A stretch of 64,000 nt of DNA from Ramlibacter ginsenosidimutans. Its GTDB lineage: Bacteria > Pseudomonadota > Gammaproteobacteria > Burkholderiales > Burkholderiaceae_C. Shown here piece after piece: positions 8,269-16,846 of this stretch (the first letter of the stretch is position 1; every line of letters begins with the position of its first letter). The stretch lies in assembly GCF_042678185.1 (NCBI RefSeq), contig NZ_JBHUDQ010000030.1; one strand, written 5' to 3'. A program made the position numbers and the translations under genes. A model generated the notes under the pieces. That model did not search any database, was not told the DNA's origin, and saw only the letters and a program-made list of their open reading frames with translations.

Positions 8269-9036
8269 TCAGCCGCGGGCAATCGTGACGCCGCCGTCGA
8301 CCACGATGGTTTCGCCGACCACGTAGTCGCCGGCGCGCGAGGCGAGGTAGATCGCGGCGCCGGCCATGTCCTCGGTGTTGCCGATGCGGCCGACGGGCAC
8401 GTGGCCGGCCACCTGGTCGCCGTGGTCGCGCGCTTCCTTGTTCATGTCGGAGGGGAACGGGCCCGGCGCAATGCCGCTGACCACGATGTTGTCCCGGGCC
8501 AGCCGCAGCGCCATTCGCTTCGTCAGGTGGATCAGGCCCGCCTTGCTCGCGCTGTACGAGTAGGTTTCCCACGGATTCACCGAGATCCCGTCGATCGAGG
8601 CGATGTTGATCACCTTCGCGGGACGCTGCTTCGCGCCTTCCTTGAGCGCGCCGTGCAGCGCCTGCGTCAGGAAGAACGGCGTCTTCATGTTCAGGTCCAC
8701 CACCTTGTCCCAGCCGTTCTCGGGGAAGGTGTCGAAGTCCTCGCCCCAGGCGGCACCGGCGTTGTTCACCAGGATGTGCAGCGCCGGTTCGCGCCGCATG
8801 ATCTCTCCCGCGAGCTGGCGCGCGCCTTCGACGGTGGACACGTCGATGGGCAGCGAGATGCACGGCCCGATGGACGACAGCTCCTTCGCGGTCGCATCGC
8901 AGGCCGCCGCCTTGCGCGCGGAAATGTAGACCTTCGCGCCCTGGTGCAGCAGCCCGGTCGCGATCATGCGGCCGATGCCGCGCGAGCCGCCGGTGACCAG
9001 GGCCACGCGGCCCTCGAGGGAAAACAGATCTTTCAT
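8269..9036 (-). CDS. SDR-family oxidoreductase (FabG-like)
   Basis: A 255-residue classical short-chain dehydrogenase/reductase. The cofactor-binding TGGSRGIG lies at residues 16-23, NNAG follows, then the catalytic Ser in NIASIDG and the YSYSASK Tyr-Lys pair. Such enzymes oxidise or reduce alcohol/keto groups with NAD(P). The substrate is not readable. It is the last gene of the liv-type operon that starts at 13783, 53 bases after livM, which hints that it acts on a compound imported by that transporter or on its CoA derivative. It converges on the kinase gene across two hairpins. Confidence 0.9.
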   Translation of the reverse strand: MKDLFSLEGRVALVTGGSRGIGRMIATGLLHQGAKVYISARKAAACDATAKELSSIGPCISLPIDVSTVEGARQLAGEIMRREPALHILVNNAGAAWGEDFDTFPENGWDKVVDLNMKTPFFLTQALHGALKEGAKQRPAKVINIASIDGISVNPWETYSYSASKAGLIHLTKRMALRLARDNIVVSGIAPGPFPSDMNKEARDHGDQVAGHVPVGRIGNTEDMAGAAIYLASRAGDYVVGETIVVDGGVTIARG

Positions 9037-9089
9037 CAGCCTCTCCTGTGCGAGGCAGGCAGGTTAGCGCCGCTGCGGGCGTTCTCCAA

Positions 9090-10103
9090 TCACCTGGAGG
9101 ACACCGCCGCCTCGCCGGCCGCCGGCGCCGCTTCGCCCGCGGGCGTATCGGCGCTGCCGCCGGCCTGCGCGCGGACGCTGCGGCGGGCGCGCCATGCGAG
9201 GAACTCGCCCACGATGCCCTTGCGGAACGCCAGCACGCAGGCGACGAACACGCAGCCGATGATCACGGTCACCCAGGAGCCGACGCGATCGGAGAGCACG
9301 TCCTGCAGCGTGACGACCACCCCGGCGCCGACCACCGGGCCCAGGAAGGTACCCGCGCCGCCCAGCAGCGTCATGAGGATCACCTCGCCGGAATTGCCCT
9401 GCATCACGTCGGTGAGCGTCGCGAAGCCCAGCACGAGTGCCTTCAGCGAGCCGCCCAGACCGGCGATGGCGGCGGACAGCACGAACACCATCAGCTTGTA
9501 GCGGTTCACGTCGTAGCCGAGCGAGATCGCGCGCGGCTCGTTTTCGCGGATCGCCTTGAGCACCTGGCCGAAGGGCGACGACACGATGCGACGGATGCCG
9601 AGGAACACCAGCACGAGCAGCGCAAAGACGAAGTAGTACATCGTCATGTCCGGGCGCAGCGGCAGCAGGCCCAGCAGCGTGCCGCGCGGCACGCCCTGGA
9701 TGCCGTTCTCGCCGCCGGTGAAGGGCGCCTGCAGGCAGACGAAGTACACCAGCTGCCCGAGCGCGAGCGTGATCATGGTCAGGTAGATGCCCGAGCGCCG
9801 GATGGCGAGCCCGCCGATCACCACGCCGGCCAGCGCGGCAACGGCCATGCCGGCCAGGATCGCGGGCAGCGTGCCCCAGTGCTGCGCCGTCACCAGCCAG
9901 CTGGTGGTGTAGGCCCCGAGACCGAAGTAGGCCGCATGCCCGAAGGACAGCATGCCGCCGAATCCCAGCAGCAGGTTGAACGCGCACGCGAAGATCGCGA
10001 ACGAGTACAGCGTCATCAGGTAGACGGGATAGATGTCGAGCCACGGCGCGACGAGCCCGGCCAGCACGAGCACCGCATAGAGGAGGACGACGGAACGCTG
10101 CAT
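9090..10103 (-). CDS. Branched-chain-type ABC transporter permease (LivM)
   Basis: A 337-residue inner-membrane permease with about ten hydrophobic segments, a LivM signature GFGGMLSFGHAAYFGLGAY and the conserved cytoplasmic-loop region AIRENEPRAISLGYDV. The C-terminal 40 residues are an Ala/Gly-rich cytoplasmic tail. The start at MQRSVVLLY (10103) is chosen because it follows the LivH stop by two bases. With LivH it forms the membrane channel of the importer encoded by this operon; the solute cannot be assigned from sequence. Confidence 0.92.
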   Translation of the reverse strand: MQRSVVLLYAVLVLAGLVAPWLDIYPVYLMTLYSFAIFACAFNLLLGFGGMLSFGHAAYFGLGAYTTSWLVTAQHWGTLPAILAGMAVAALAGVVIGGLAIRRSGIYLTMITLALGQLVYFVCLQAPFTGGENGIQGVPRGTLLGLLPLRPDMTMYYFVFALLVLVFLGIRRIVSSPFGQVLKAIRENEPRAISLGYDVNRYKLMVFVLSAAIAGLGGSLKALVLGFATLTDVMQGNSGEVILMTLLGGAGTFLGPVVGAGVVVTLQDVLSDRVGSWVTVIIGCVFVACVLAFRKGIVGEFLAWRARRSVRAQAGGSADTPAGEAAPAAGEAAVSSR

Positions 10104-10105
10104 GT

Positions 10106-10990
10106 TCACTCCCGTCCGAACAGGCCGGCCGGCCGCAGGACCAGCACGATGGCCATGATGACGAACACCACCACGTTGGATGCTTCCGGGTAGATGACCT
10201 TGGTGAAACCCTCGATCATGCCCAGGGCGAGGCCGCTGACGATGGAGCCGAGAATAGAGCCCATGCCGCCGATGACGACGACGGCGAACACCACGACGAC
10301 GATCGACGATCCCATCAGGGGCGACACCTGGATCACCGGGGCGGACAGCACGCCCGCCAGCGCCGCCAGGCCGACGCCGGCGCCGTACGTGAGCATCACG
10401 ATCAGCGGCACGTTGATGCCGAAGGCCTGCACCAGGCGCGGGTTCTCGGTGGCCGCGCGCAGCGTCGCGCCAAGGCTGGTGCGTTCGATGATGAACCAGG
10501 TCGCGAAGCAGATGGTCATCGACGCGACGATCACCCACGCGCGATAGATCGGCAGGATCATGAAGCCGAGGTTGAATACGCCCTGCAGCGCGTCCGGCAC
10601 CGGATAGGTGTTGCCCGAGGAGCCGTAGAAGTAGCGCATGACGCCTTCGAAGATCAGCGCGAGTCCGAAGGTCAGCAGCAGGCCGTACAGCGGATCGAGC
10701 TTGTACAGGTGCTTGAGGAAGAGGCGCTCGAGCACGATGCCGGCGCCGCCCACCACGAGCGGCGACAGCACCAGAGCGACCCAGTAATTGATGCCCAGCG
10801 CTTCCAGCCCGATGTAGGCGGCGAACGCCCCGAGCATGTAGAAGGCGCCGTGGGCGAAATTGACGACGCCCAGCAGACCGAAGATCACTGCCAGCCCCAG
10901 GCTGAGCATGGCGTAGAAGGAACCGTTCACCAGGCCCAGCATGAGCTGGCCCAGGATCACGGGAATGGGATAGCCGAAGATTTCGGTCAT
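10106..10990 (-). CDS. Branched-chain-type ABC transporter permease (LivH)
   Basis: A 294-residue permease of the LivH type, with about eight transmembrane segments and the signature GLVNGSFYAMLSLGLAVIFG near the N-terminus. NFAHGAFYMLGAF follows, then the ATPase-coupling loop SLGATLRAATENPRLVQAFG. It lies 57 bases downstream of the binding-protein gene and almost touches livM. It pairs with LivM to form the heterodimeric channel. Confidence 0.92.
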   Translation of the reverse strand: MTEIFGYPIPVILGQLMLGLVNGSFYAMLSLGLAVIFGLLGVVNFAHGAFYMLGAFAAYIGLEALGINYWVALVLSPLVVGGAGIVLERLFLKHLYKLDPLYGLLLTFGLALIFEGVMRYFYGSSGNTYPVPDALQGVFNLGFMILPIYRAWVIVASMTICFATWFIIERTSLGATLRAATENPRLVQAFGINVPLIVMLTYGAGVGLAALAGVLSAPVIQVSPLMGSSIVVVVFAVVVIGGMGSILGSIVSGLALGMIEGFTKVIYPEASNVVVFVIMAIVLVLRPAGLFGRE

Positions 10991-11047
10991 GAGGTCGCGG
11001 GCGTGGCAGGCCGGTGCGGCGGCGAGGGCCGCCGCACCGGCCGGGGC

Positions 11048-12253
11048 TTACTTCTTGGCGTACTGGCACTTGCCGGTGATCGGGCCGAAGGCCTCCTCGC
11101 CGGACATCGTCTTCACCAGCTTGTAGTAGTCCCAGGGGTACTTGGACTCGGCCGGCGTCTTCACCTGCATCACGTACATCGGGTGGATCATCACGCCGTC
11201 GGCGCGGATGTAGCCGCCCTTGACGAACATGTCGTTGATCTTCTCCTTCTTCATCTCCGCCATGACCTTGTCCGGGTCGGTGGAGCCGGCGGCCTTCACC
11301 GAGTTCAGGTAGTGCAGCGTGGCGGAGTAGTACGCGGCCTGGTTCATCGTCGCTTCCTTCTTCATCACGGAGAAGTAGCGCTTGGACCACGCGCGGGTGG
11401 CGTCGTTCAGGTCCCAGTACCAGCCGGTGGTGAGGTACAGGCCCTGCGCCGTCTTCAGGCCCAGGGAGTGGATGTCGCTGATGAAGGCGAGCAGCGCCGC
11501 CGGCTTCATCTGCTTGGTGATGCCGAATTCCTGCGCCGCCTTCAGCGAGTTGGTGAAGTCCGCGCCGGCGTTGGCCAGGCCCAGCACCTGCGCCTTGGAG
11601 CCTTGCGCCTGCAGCAGGAAGGACGAGAAGTCGGTCGTGCCCAGCGGCACGCGCACTTCACCGAGCGACTTGCCGCCGTGCTTTTCGACGACTTCGGTCG
11701 CGGCGGTGCGCAGCTGCGTGCCGAACGCATAGTCGGCGGTCAGGAAGTACCAGCTCTTGCCGCCCTGCTGCACGATCGCCGACGCCGTGCCGTTGGCCAG
11801 CGACGTGGTGTCGTACGCGTAGTGCACGGAGTAGGGCGTGCAGTCCTCGTTGGTGAGCGAAGCACCCGCGGCGCCGATGGCGATGAAGGGGACCTTCTTC
11901 TGGCCGGCCACCTTGGACATCGCGATGGACACGCCGGTGTTGGAGCCGCCCAGGATCATGTTGACGCCGTTCTGGTCGGCCCACTCGCGGAACTTGGAGG
12001 CGCCCACGTCCGGCTTGTTCTGGTGGTCGGCCGTGAGGATGGTGATCTTCTTGCCCAGCACGGAACCGCCGAAGTCGGCGATGGCCATCTTGATCGCCTC
12101 GACGCCGCCCTGGCCGATCACGTCGGCGTAGACGCCGGACATGTCGTCGATGTCGCCGATCACGACTTCATTGGGCGCGGCGGCCGCGCTGGAAGCGGCG
12201 AAGGCGCCCGCGAGCGCGAGGGACAGGACCGACAGGGAAAGACGTTTTTTCAT
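11048..12253 (-). CDS. Branched-chain-type ABC transporter substrate-binding protein
   Basis: A 401-residue periplasmic binding protein of the Leu/Ile/Val-binding (type I) fold. A clear signal peptide MKKRLSLSVLSLALAGAFAA ends near ASSAAAAP, followed by NEVVIGDIDDMSGVYADVIG. The variants related to this one in Burkholderiales often carry aromatic or other organic acids rather than amino acids, so the ligand is left open. It lies 37 bases after livF and is followed by livH. A Shine-Dalgarno-like aaggaga precedes the start. Confidence 0.92.
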   Translation of the reverse strand: MKKRLSLSVLSLALAGAFAASSAAAAPNEVVIGDIDDMSGVYADVIGQGGVEAIKMAIADFGGSVLGKKITILTADHQNKPDVGASKFREWADQNGVNMILGGSNTGVSIAMSKVAGQKKVPFIAIGAAGASLTNEDCTPYSVHYAYDTTSLANGTASAIVQQGGKSWYFLTADYAFGTQLRTAATEVVEKHGGKSLGEVRVPLGTTDFSSFLLQAQGSKAQVLGLANAGADFTNSLKAAQEFGITKQMKPAALLAFISDIHSLGLKTAQGLYLTTGWYWDLNDATRAWSKRYFSVMKKEATMNQAAYYSATLHYLNSVKAAGSTDPDKVMAEMKKEKINDMFVKGGYIRADGVMIHPMYVMQVKTPAESKYPWDYYKLVKTMSGEEAFGPITGKCQYAKK

Positions 12254-12290
12254 GGGAAGTCTCCTTGGTTGGATGCGAACGGAAATCAGG

Positions 12291-12995
12291 TCAGACGCCG
12301 AGGAACTCGTGCAGCATGTCCATCTTGTCGGCGAGCTCGCGCTGCTCGAACTGCTGGACGATGCGGCCGTGCTCCATCACGTAGAAGCGGTCGGCGAGGG
12401 GGGCGGCGAAGCGGAAGTTCTGCTCCACCAGCATGATCGTGTAGCCGCGGGCCTTCAGGGTGCGGATCGTCTCCGCCAGCTTCTGCACGATCACGGGCGC
12501 CAGGCCTTCGGAGATCTCGTCGAGCAGCAGCAGGCGCGCGCCGGTGCGCAGGATGCGGGCCACCGCCAGCATCTGCTGCTCGCCGCCGGACAGGCGCGTG
12601 CCCGGGCTGGCGGCGCGCTCCTTCAGGTTGGGAAACATGGCGTAGATCTCGTCCACGCTCATGCCGCCCTGCGCGGTGACGGGCGGCAGGCGAAGGTTCT
12701 CCTGCGTGGACAGCGAGGAAAAGATGCCGCGCTCCTCGGGGCAGTAGCCCACGCCCAGGCGCGCCACCTTGTGCGAGGCCAGCCGGATGGCTTCCTCGCC
12801 GCGGATGCGGATGGAGCCCTTGCGCGCGCCGGTCAGGCCCACGATGGCGCGCAGTGTCGTCGTGCGGCCGGCGCCGTTGCGCCCGAGCAGGCAGACCACC
12901 TCGCCTTCGTTCACCGTGAGGTTCACGCCGTGCAGGATGTGCGACTCGCCGTACCAGGCCTGCAGGTCCTCGATGCGCAGCATCTCTGTCGGCAT
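12291..12995 (-). CDS. Branched-chain-type ABC transporter ATP-binding protein (LivF)
   Basis: A 234-residue ATPase. The Walker A region at residues 38-45 reads GRNGAGRT, so the near-invariant Lys is Arg44. The ABC signature LSGGEQQ and Walker B LLLLDEISEGLAP are present. The start ATG at 12995 overlaps the LivG stop by one base (TGATG); a TTG codon precedes it in frame. The Arg is encoded by cgc and is not an obvious single-base slip. Such Lys-to-Arg variants occur in some LivF relatives as far as I recall, but hydrolysis may rest mainly on LivG. Confidence 0.92.
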   Translation of the reverse strand: MPTEMLRIEDLQAWYGESHILHGVNLTVNEGEVVCLLGRNGAGRTTTLRAIVGLTGARKGSIRIRGEEAIRLASHKVARLGVGYCPEERGIFSSLSTQENLRLPPVTAQGGMSVDEIYAMFPNLKERAASPGTRLSGGEQQMLAVARILRTGARLLLLDEISEGLAPVIVQKLAETIRTLKARGYTIMLVEQNFRFAAPLADRFYVMEHGRIVQQFEQRELADKMDMLHEFLGV

Positions 12996-13783
12996 CAATG
13001 GGCTCCCTGCAGTTCGGTGTCGGCGCTGCCCATGTAGGCCTCGATCACCTGCGGGTTCTTCGAGACTTCGGCATACGGGCCATCGGCAATGATGGTGCCC
13101 CGCTGCAGCACCGTGATGCGGTCGGCGATCGACGAGACCACGTTCATGTTGTGTTCGACCATCAGGATGGTGCGGCCCTCGGAGGCCTTCTTGATCAGCT
13201 GCGTCACGCGGCTCACGTCCTCGTGGCCCATGCCCTGCGTCGGCTCGTCCAGCAGCATCAGCTCCGGCTCGAGGGCCAGCGTGGTCGCGAGCTCCAGGGC
13301 GCGCTTGCGGCCATAGGGTAGGTTCACGGTGAGTTCGTCGGCGAAGTCCTGCAGGCCCACTTGCGCCAGCAACTGGCGGGCGCGGTCGTGCAGGCCATAC
13401 AGCGAGCTCTCGGGCTTCCAGAAGTGGAAGGTGGTGCCCAGGCCGCGCTGCAGCGCGGCGCGCACGTTCTCCAGCACCGTCATGTGCGGGAACACCGCCG
13501 AGATCTGGAAGGAGCGCACGAGGCCGCGGCGCGCCGTCTGCGCCGGCTTCTCGTGCGTGATGTCGGTCCCGCGGTACAGGATGGTGCCCCGCGTTGGCAG
13601 CAGGAACTTCGTCAGCAGGTTGAAGAAGGTCGTCTTGCCCGCCCCGTTCGGACCGATCAGTGCATGGATGTCGCCGCGGCGGACCTTCAGGTCGACGCCG
13701 TTCACGGCGACGAATCCCTTGAATTCCTTGGTCAGGCCCCGGGTCTCCAGGATGATCTCTTCGGACAAATGTTTCTCCGGCAT
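12995..13783 (-). CDS. Branched-chain-type ABC transporter ATP-binding protein (LivG)
   Basis: A 262-residue ATPase with canonical Walker A GPNGAGKTT, the LivG-specific segment for engaging the permease (RRGLVRSFQISAVFPHMTVLENV) and Walker B LMLLDEPTQGMG. The ABC signature region reads NLPYGRKRALELA, as usual for LivG. The start MPEKHLSEE is chosen on family length. An in-frame ATG at 13840 would add 19 low-complexity residues, and neither start has a good ribosome-binding site. It is the first gene of the operon livG-livF-binding protein-livH-livM-SDR and is divergent from the enoyl-CoA hydratase. Confidence 0.9.
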   Translation of the reverse strand: MPEKHLSEEIILETRGLTKEFKGFVAVNGVDLKVRRGDIHALIGPNGAGKTTFFNLLTKFLLPTRGTILYRGTDITHEKPAQTARRGLVRSFQISAVFPHMTVLENVRAALQRGLGTTFHFWKPESSLYGLHDRARQLLAQVGLQDFADELTVNLPYGRKRALELATTLALEPELMLLDEPTQGMGHEDVSRVTQLIKKASEGRTILMVEHNMNVVSSIADRITVLQRGTIIADGPYAEVSKNPQVIEAYMGSADTELQGAH

Positions 13784-13978
13784 GCGTGGCGCGACGCGGG
13801 ACCTGCCGGGTCCCGTCGAAGGCGCAATGGTGGTGGGCATGCTGCAGCGCAGAAAGGGGGGAAAGCCCTAGGTGGTACTACGTGGGTGCGTTCCCGGACC
13901 CCGTTTTCCCTCTCCGAGGCAGGCTTGCAGAACCCTGACCTCGCGCAGAATGCGGGCTGGCCACGACAGGGGAAGCCG

Positions 13979-14779
13979 ATGAGCGACGACCGCGTCCGCG
14001 TGCGCATGGATGACCAGGGGGTGGCCGAGGTCGCCCTCGTCCGCGCCGACAAGATGAATGCACTGGACGGGCCGATGTTCCAGGCGCTGGTCGATGCCAT
14101 CGCGCGGCTGCGTGGCGACAAGGTTTTGCGGGCGGTGGTCCTGCATGGCGAGGGCCGCGCGTTCTGCGCCGGGCTGGACAAGTCCAGCCTGCAGGGCATC
14201 GCCGGCGGCGGGGCGGCCGGCACCGGCGAGCTTGCCGCGCGCACACACGGGCTGGCCAACGCGTGGCAGCAGGTCGCGTGGGGCTGGCGCGAGCTGCCGG
14301 TCCCGGTGCTCGCCGCCGTGCACGGCGTGGCCTTCGGCGGCGGCCTGCAGATCGCACTGGGCGCGGACGTGCGCATCGTGCATCCGCAGGCGCAACTGGC
14401 CGTCATGGAGATCAAGTGGGGGCTGGTCCCCGACATGGCGGGCTGCGTGCTGCTCACCGAGCTGGTGCGCCCGGATGTGGCGCGCGAGCTCACTTTCACC
14501 GGGCGCATCGTGGGCGGCAGCGAGGCGGTCACGCTGGGGCTCGCCACGCGGGAGAGCGAGGACCCGCTGGCCGAAGCCCGGGCGATGGCGCGGCAGATCG
14601 CCGAGCGCAGTCCGGACGCGGTCCGCGCGGCCAAGCGCCTGCTGAATACGGCATCGCCGGTCGATGCGCCACGCGTGCTGCTGGCCGAAGCGCACGAACA
14701 GCAACGCCTGCTCGGCAGCCCGAACCAGCGCGAGGCCGTGGCGGCCGGGATGGAGAACAGGGCGCCGCGCTTCGGCTGA
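13979..14779 (+). CDS. Enoyl-CoA hydratase/isomerase family protein
   Basis: A 266-residue crotonase-fold protein. Oxyanion-hole elements are FCAGLDKSS and VAFGGGLQIALGADVRI. The position where many hydratases carry a catalytic Glu reads WGLVPDMAG, so the exact reaction (hydration, isomerisation or another CoA-ester reaction) is uncertain. The start at MSDDRVRVRM follows caggggaa, a good ribosome-binding site. The gene is divergent from the liv-type operon and ends 16 bases before the stop of selD (convergent). The family acts on acyl-CoA thioesters in fatty or aromatic acid breakdown. Confidence 0.88.
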   Translation: MSDDRVRVRMDDQGVAEVALVRADKMNALDGPMFQALVDAIARLRGDKVLRAVVLHGEGRAFCAGLDKSSLQGIAGGGAAGTGELAARTHGLANAWQQVAWGWRELPVPVLAAVHGVAFGGGLQIALGADVRIVHPQAQLAVMEIKWGLVPDMAGCVLLTELVRPDVARELTFTGRIVGGSEAVTLGLATRESEDPLAEARAMARQIAERSPDAVRAAKRLLNTASPVDAPRVLLAEAHEQQRLLGSPNQREAVAAGMENRAPRFG

Positions 14780-14795
14780 GCGCGGCGCCTGGGCG

Positions 14796-15857
14796 TCAGC
14801 GAATGACCAGGCGGGGCGGGCCGCCCTCGACGGTGCGTCCGATGACGGCGGCCTGGCCGAAGCCATGGCGCCGGAACACGGCCAGCACCTCGTCCACGCT
14901 GTCGGGTGTGCACGACACCAGCAGGCCGCCGCTGGTCTGCGGATCGCTGAGCAGCGCCCGGTCCGCCTCGTCGAACGCAGCGGGCAGCTGCACGTCCATG
15001 CCGTAGCCGGCCCAGTTGCGGCCCGACGCGCCGGTGACGAAGCCGGCCTGCGCCAGCGCCCGCACGCCCTCGAGCAGCGGCACCTGCGACCAGTCGATCT
15101 CCGCGGACAGGCCGGCGCCGCGCGCGAGCTCCAGCGCGTGGCCGGCGAGGCCGAAGCCGGTGACGTCCGTGAGCGCATGCACGCCTGCCAGCGCCGCCAG
15201 CTCGGGGCCGGGGGTGTTCAGGCGCGTGGTCGTGGCGATCATGCGTTCGTAGCCGGCGGCGTCCAGCTGTTCCTTCTTCAGCGCGGCGGACAGGACGCCT
15301 ACGCCGAGCGGTTTGCCCAGCACGAGCACGTCACCGGGACGCGCATCGGCGTTGCGCTTCACGCGTTGCGGGTGCACCAGGCCCAGCGCCACCAGCCCGT
15401 AGATCGGCTCGACCGAGTCGATCGTGTGGCCGCCGGCGATCGGGATGCCGGCCGCCTTGCACACCGATTCGCCGCCTTCGAGGATGCGGGCGATCGTGGC
15501 GGTGCTCAGCACGCTGATCGGCATGCCCACCAGGGCCAGCGCGAGGATGGGCTTGCCGCCCATGGCGTACACGTCGGAGATCGCATTGGTCGCGGCGATG
15601 CGGCCGAAGTCGTAGGGATCGTCCACGATCGGCATGAAGAAGTCCGTCGTGGCGATCAGGGCCTGTTCGTCGTTCAGCTTGTAGACGGCGGCGTCGTCGG
15701 CAGTCTCGATGCCGACCAGCAGCTCCGGCGGCACCGGCAGGCGCGCCGTGCCCTTGAGGATCTCGGACAGCACGCCGGGTGCGATCTTGCAGCCGCACCC
15801 GCCGCCATGCGACAGCGAGGTGAGGCGGGGTTCCGTGCGGGGGAGGGCAGCGTTCAT
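14796..15857 (-). CDS. selD: Selenophosphate synthase SelD (SenC role in selenoneine locus)
   Basis: A 353-residue selenide,water dikinase that makes selenophosphate from selenide and ATP. The active-site segment HGGGCGCKIAPGVL has Cys21 and Lys24; the codon is TGC, so this is the Cys form, not a selenoprotein. ATP-binding motifs such as TTDFFMPIVDDPYDFGRIAA are intact. Its ATG overlaps the stop of senB by four bases (ATGA), so the two are translationally coupled. In the selenoneine pathway described in Variovorax and other bacteria, this SelD homologue (SenC) feeds selenophosphate to SenB. It could also serve tRNA selenation if the genome has that enzyme. Confidence 0.95.
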   Translation of the reverse strand: MNAALPRTEPRLTSLSHGGGCGCKIAPGVLSEILKGTARLPVPPELLVGIETADDAAVYKLNDEQALIATTDFFMPIVDDPYDFGRIAATNAISDVYAMGGKPILALALVGMPISVLSTATIARILEGGESVCKAAGIPIAGGHTIDSVEPIYGLVALGLVHPQRVKRNADARPGDVLVLGKPLGVGVLSAALKKEQLDAAGYERMIATTTRLNTPGPELAALAGVHALTDVTGFGLAGHALELARGAGLSAEIDWSQVPLLEGVRALAQAGFVTGASGRNWAGYGMDVQLPAAFDEADRALLSDPQTSGGLLVSCTPDSVDEVLAVFRRHGFGQAAVIGRTVEGGPPRLVIR

Positions 15858-16846
15858 GCAGCAGGTTCCAGTTCGTCCAACAGCGACAGGAGCGCGGTGC
15901 GCTCGGCGGCCGCATCGAAGAGCGGCGCGCGCTCGGCGCATTGTGCGCCGAGCTGCGCCAGCAGGCCTTGTGCGGGGTCTTGCTGCGTGTCGCGGCAGGC
16001 GAGCAGCAATTCCGCCAGCGCACGCCCGTCGCCGGCCGGGAAATACCCCGTGTAGCCCGTCCCGAGCATGCCGACGTTGCCCGGCACGCGGCTGGCCAGC
16101 ACCGGCGTGCCGCAGCGCACGGCCTCCATGACCACGTGCGCCCCGCCTTCCATGGCGCTGGTGTGCACCAGCACGTGGGCGGCGCGGATCGCCTCCAGCG
16201 TCTGTTCGTGGGGCAGGGCGCCGGCCCAGGTGAAGCCGGGGCACGCCTCGGCGGTTGCGCGGGCTTGCCGGGCCAGTGCGGGCTCGGCTTCGCCGTCGCC
16301 GATCTGCGTGATGCCGATGTCGCTGCGTTCCCGCACGAGTTGAGCCGCGTCCCAGAGGACTTCGGGTGCCTTGACCGCACGCAAGTGGCCCACCATGACA
16401 GCCTGCAGGCGATCGCCCGGCTTGGCGAGCGGTTCGCGCGCCGGCGTCGACTGGAAGATCACGCGCGCCTTGGCCCGGTGCTGCGCCGGCAAGCCGGAGG
16501 GGCCCTGCTCCTGCAGCACGACCAGCCGCTGGGCCAGCGCCAGCGAGCGCTGCGCCGATGCGTCCGAGGCGATGTCCTGGTAGAGATCGGTGCCCGTGAG
16601 CACCACCGCGAGCCCGCGCCCGGGATGCGCCTGCGCCCACGCGGCGATCGCCGCAGCGGAGCGGCGCGCATGCAGCGCCAGCATCACGGTGTCCTCGCCG
16701 GCCTGCGCGTCGGGCCAGGCCGCCGTGATGCGCACCGCCGCGCGCTCCGAGAGCAGCGCCTGCCAGCGTTGCGCGGTGCGCCAGTTGCCATTGTTGGCCT
16801 GCGCCTGCGCCGGGCTTACGATGACGACCGATGGGGAACGGGACAT
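15854..16846 (-). CDS. senB: SenB-like selenosugar synthase (GT-B glycosyltransferase)
   Basis: A 330-residue glycosyltransferase-like protein starting MSRSPSVVIVSPAQAQANN. The C-terminal half carries GT-B/GT4-type nucleotide-sugar features: GDGEAEP, HTSAMEGGAHVVMEAVR and GTPVLASRVPGNVG. In known selenoneine clusters, SenB couples selenophosphate with a UDP-sugar to form a selenosugar. The assignment rests on family likeness together with direct linkage: a 4-bp overlap with selD and senA divergent at its 5' end. Without that context it would be called an ordinary glycosyltransferase. A TATAAA element lies immediately upstream of the ATG. Confidence 0.87.
   Translation of the reverse strand: MSRSPSVVIVSPAQAQANNGNWRTAQRWQALLSERAAVRITAAWPDAQAGEDTVMLALHARRSAAAIAAWAQAHPGRGLAVVLTGTDLYQDIASDASAQRSLALAQRLVVLQEQGPSGLPAQHRAKARVIFQSTPAREPLAKPGDRLQAVMVGHLRAVKAPEVLWDAAQLVRERSDIGITQIGDGEAEPALARQARATAEACPGFTWAGALPHEQTLEAIRAAHVLVHTSAMEGGAHVVMEAVRCGTPVLASRVPGNVGMLGTGYTGYFPAGDGRALAELLLACRDTQQDPAQGLLAQLGAQCAERAPLFDAAAERTALLSLLDELEPAA

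Noticed and set aside
14796..15857. SelD as a selenoprotein
   Set aside because: The active-site codon is TGC (Cys) and there is no in-frame TGA in the gene.
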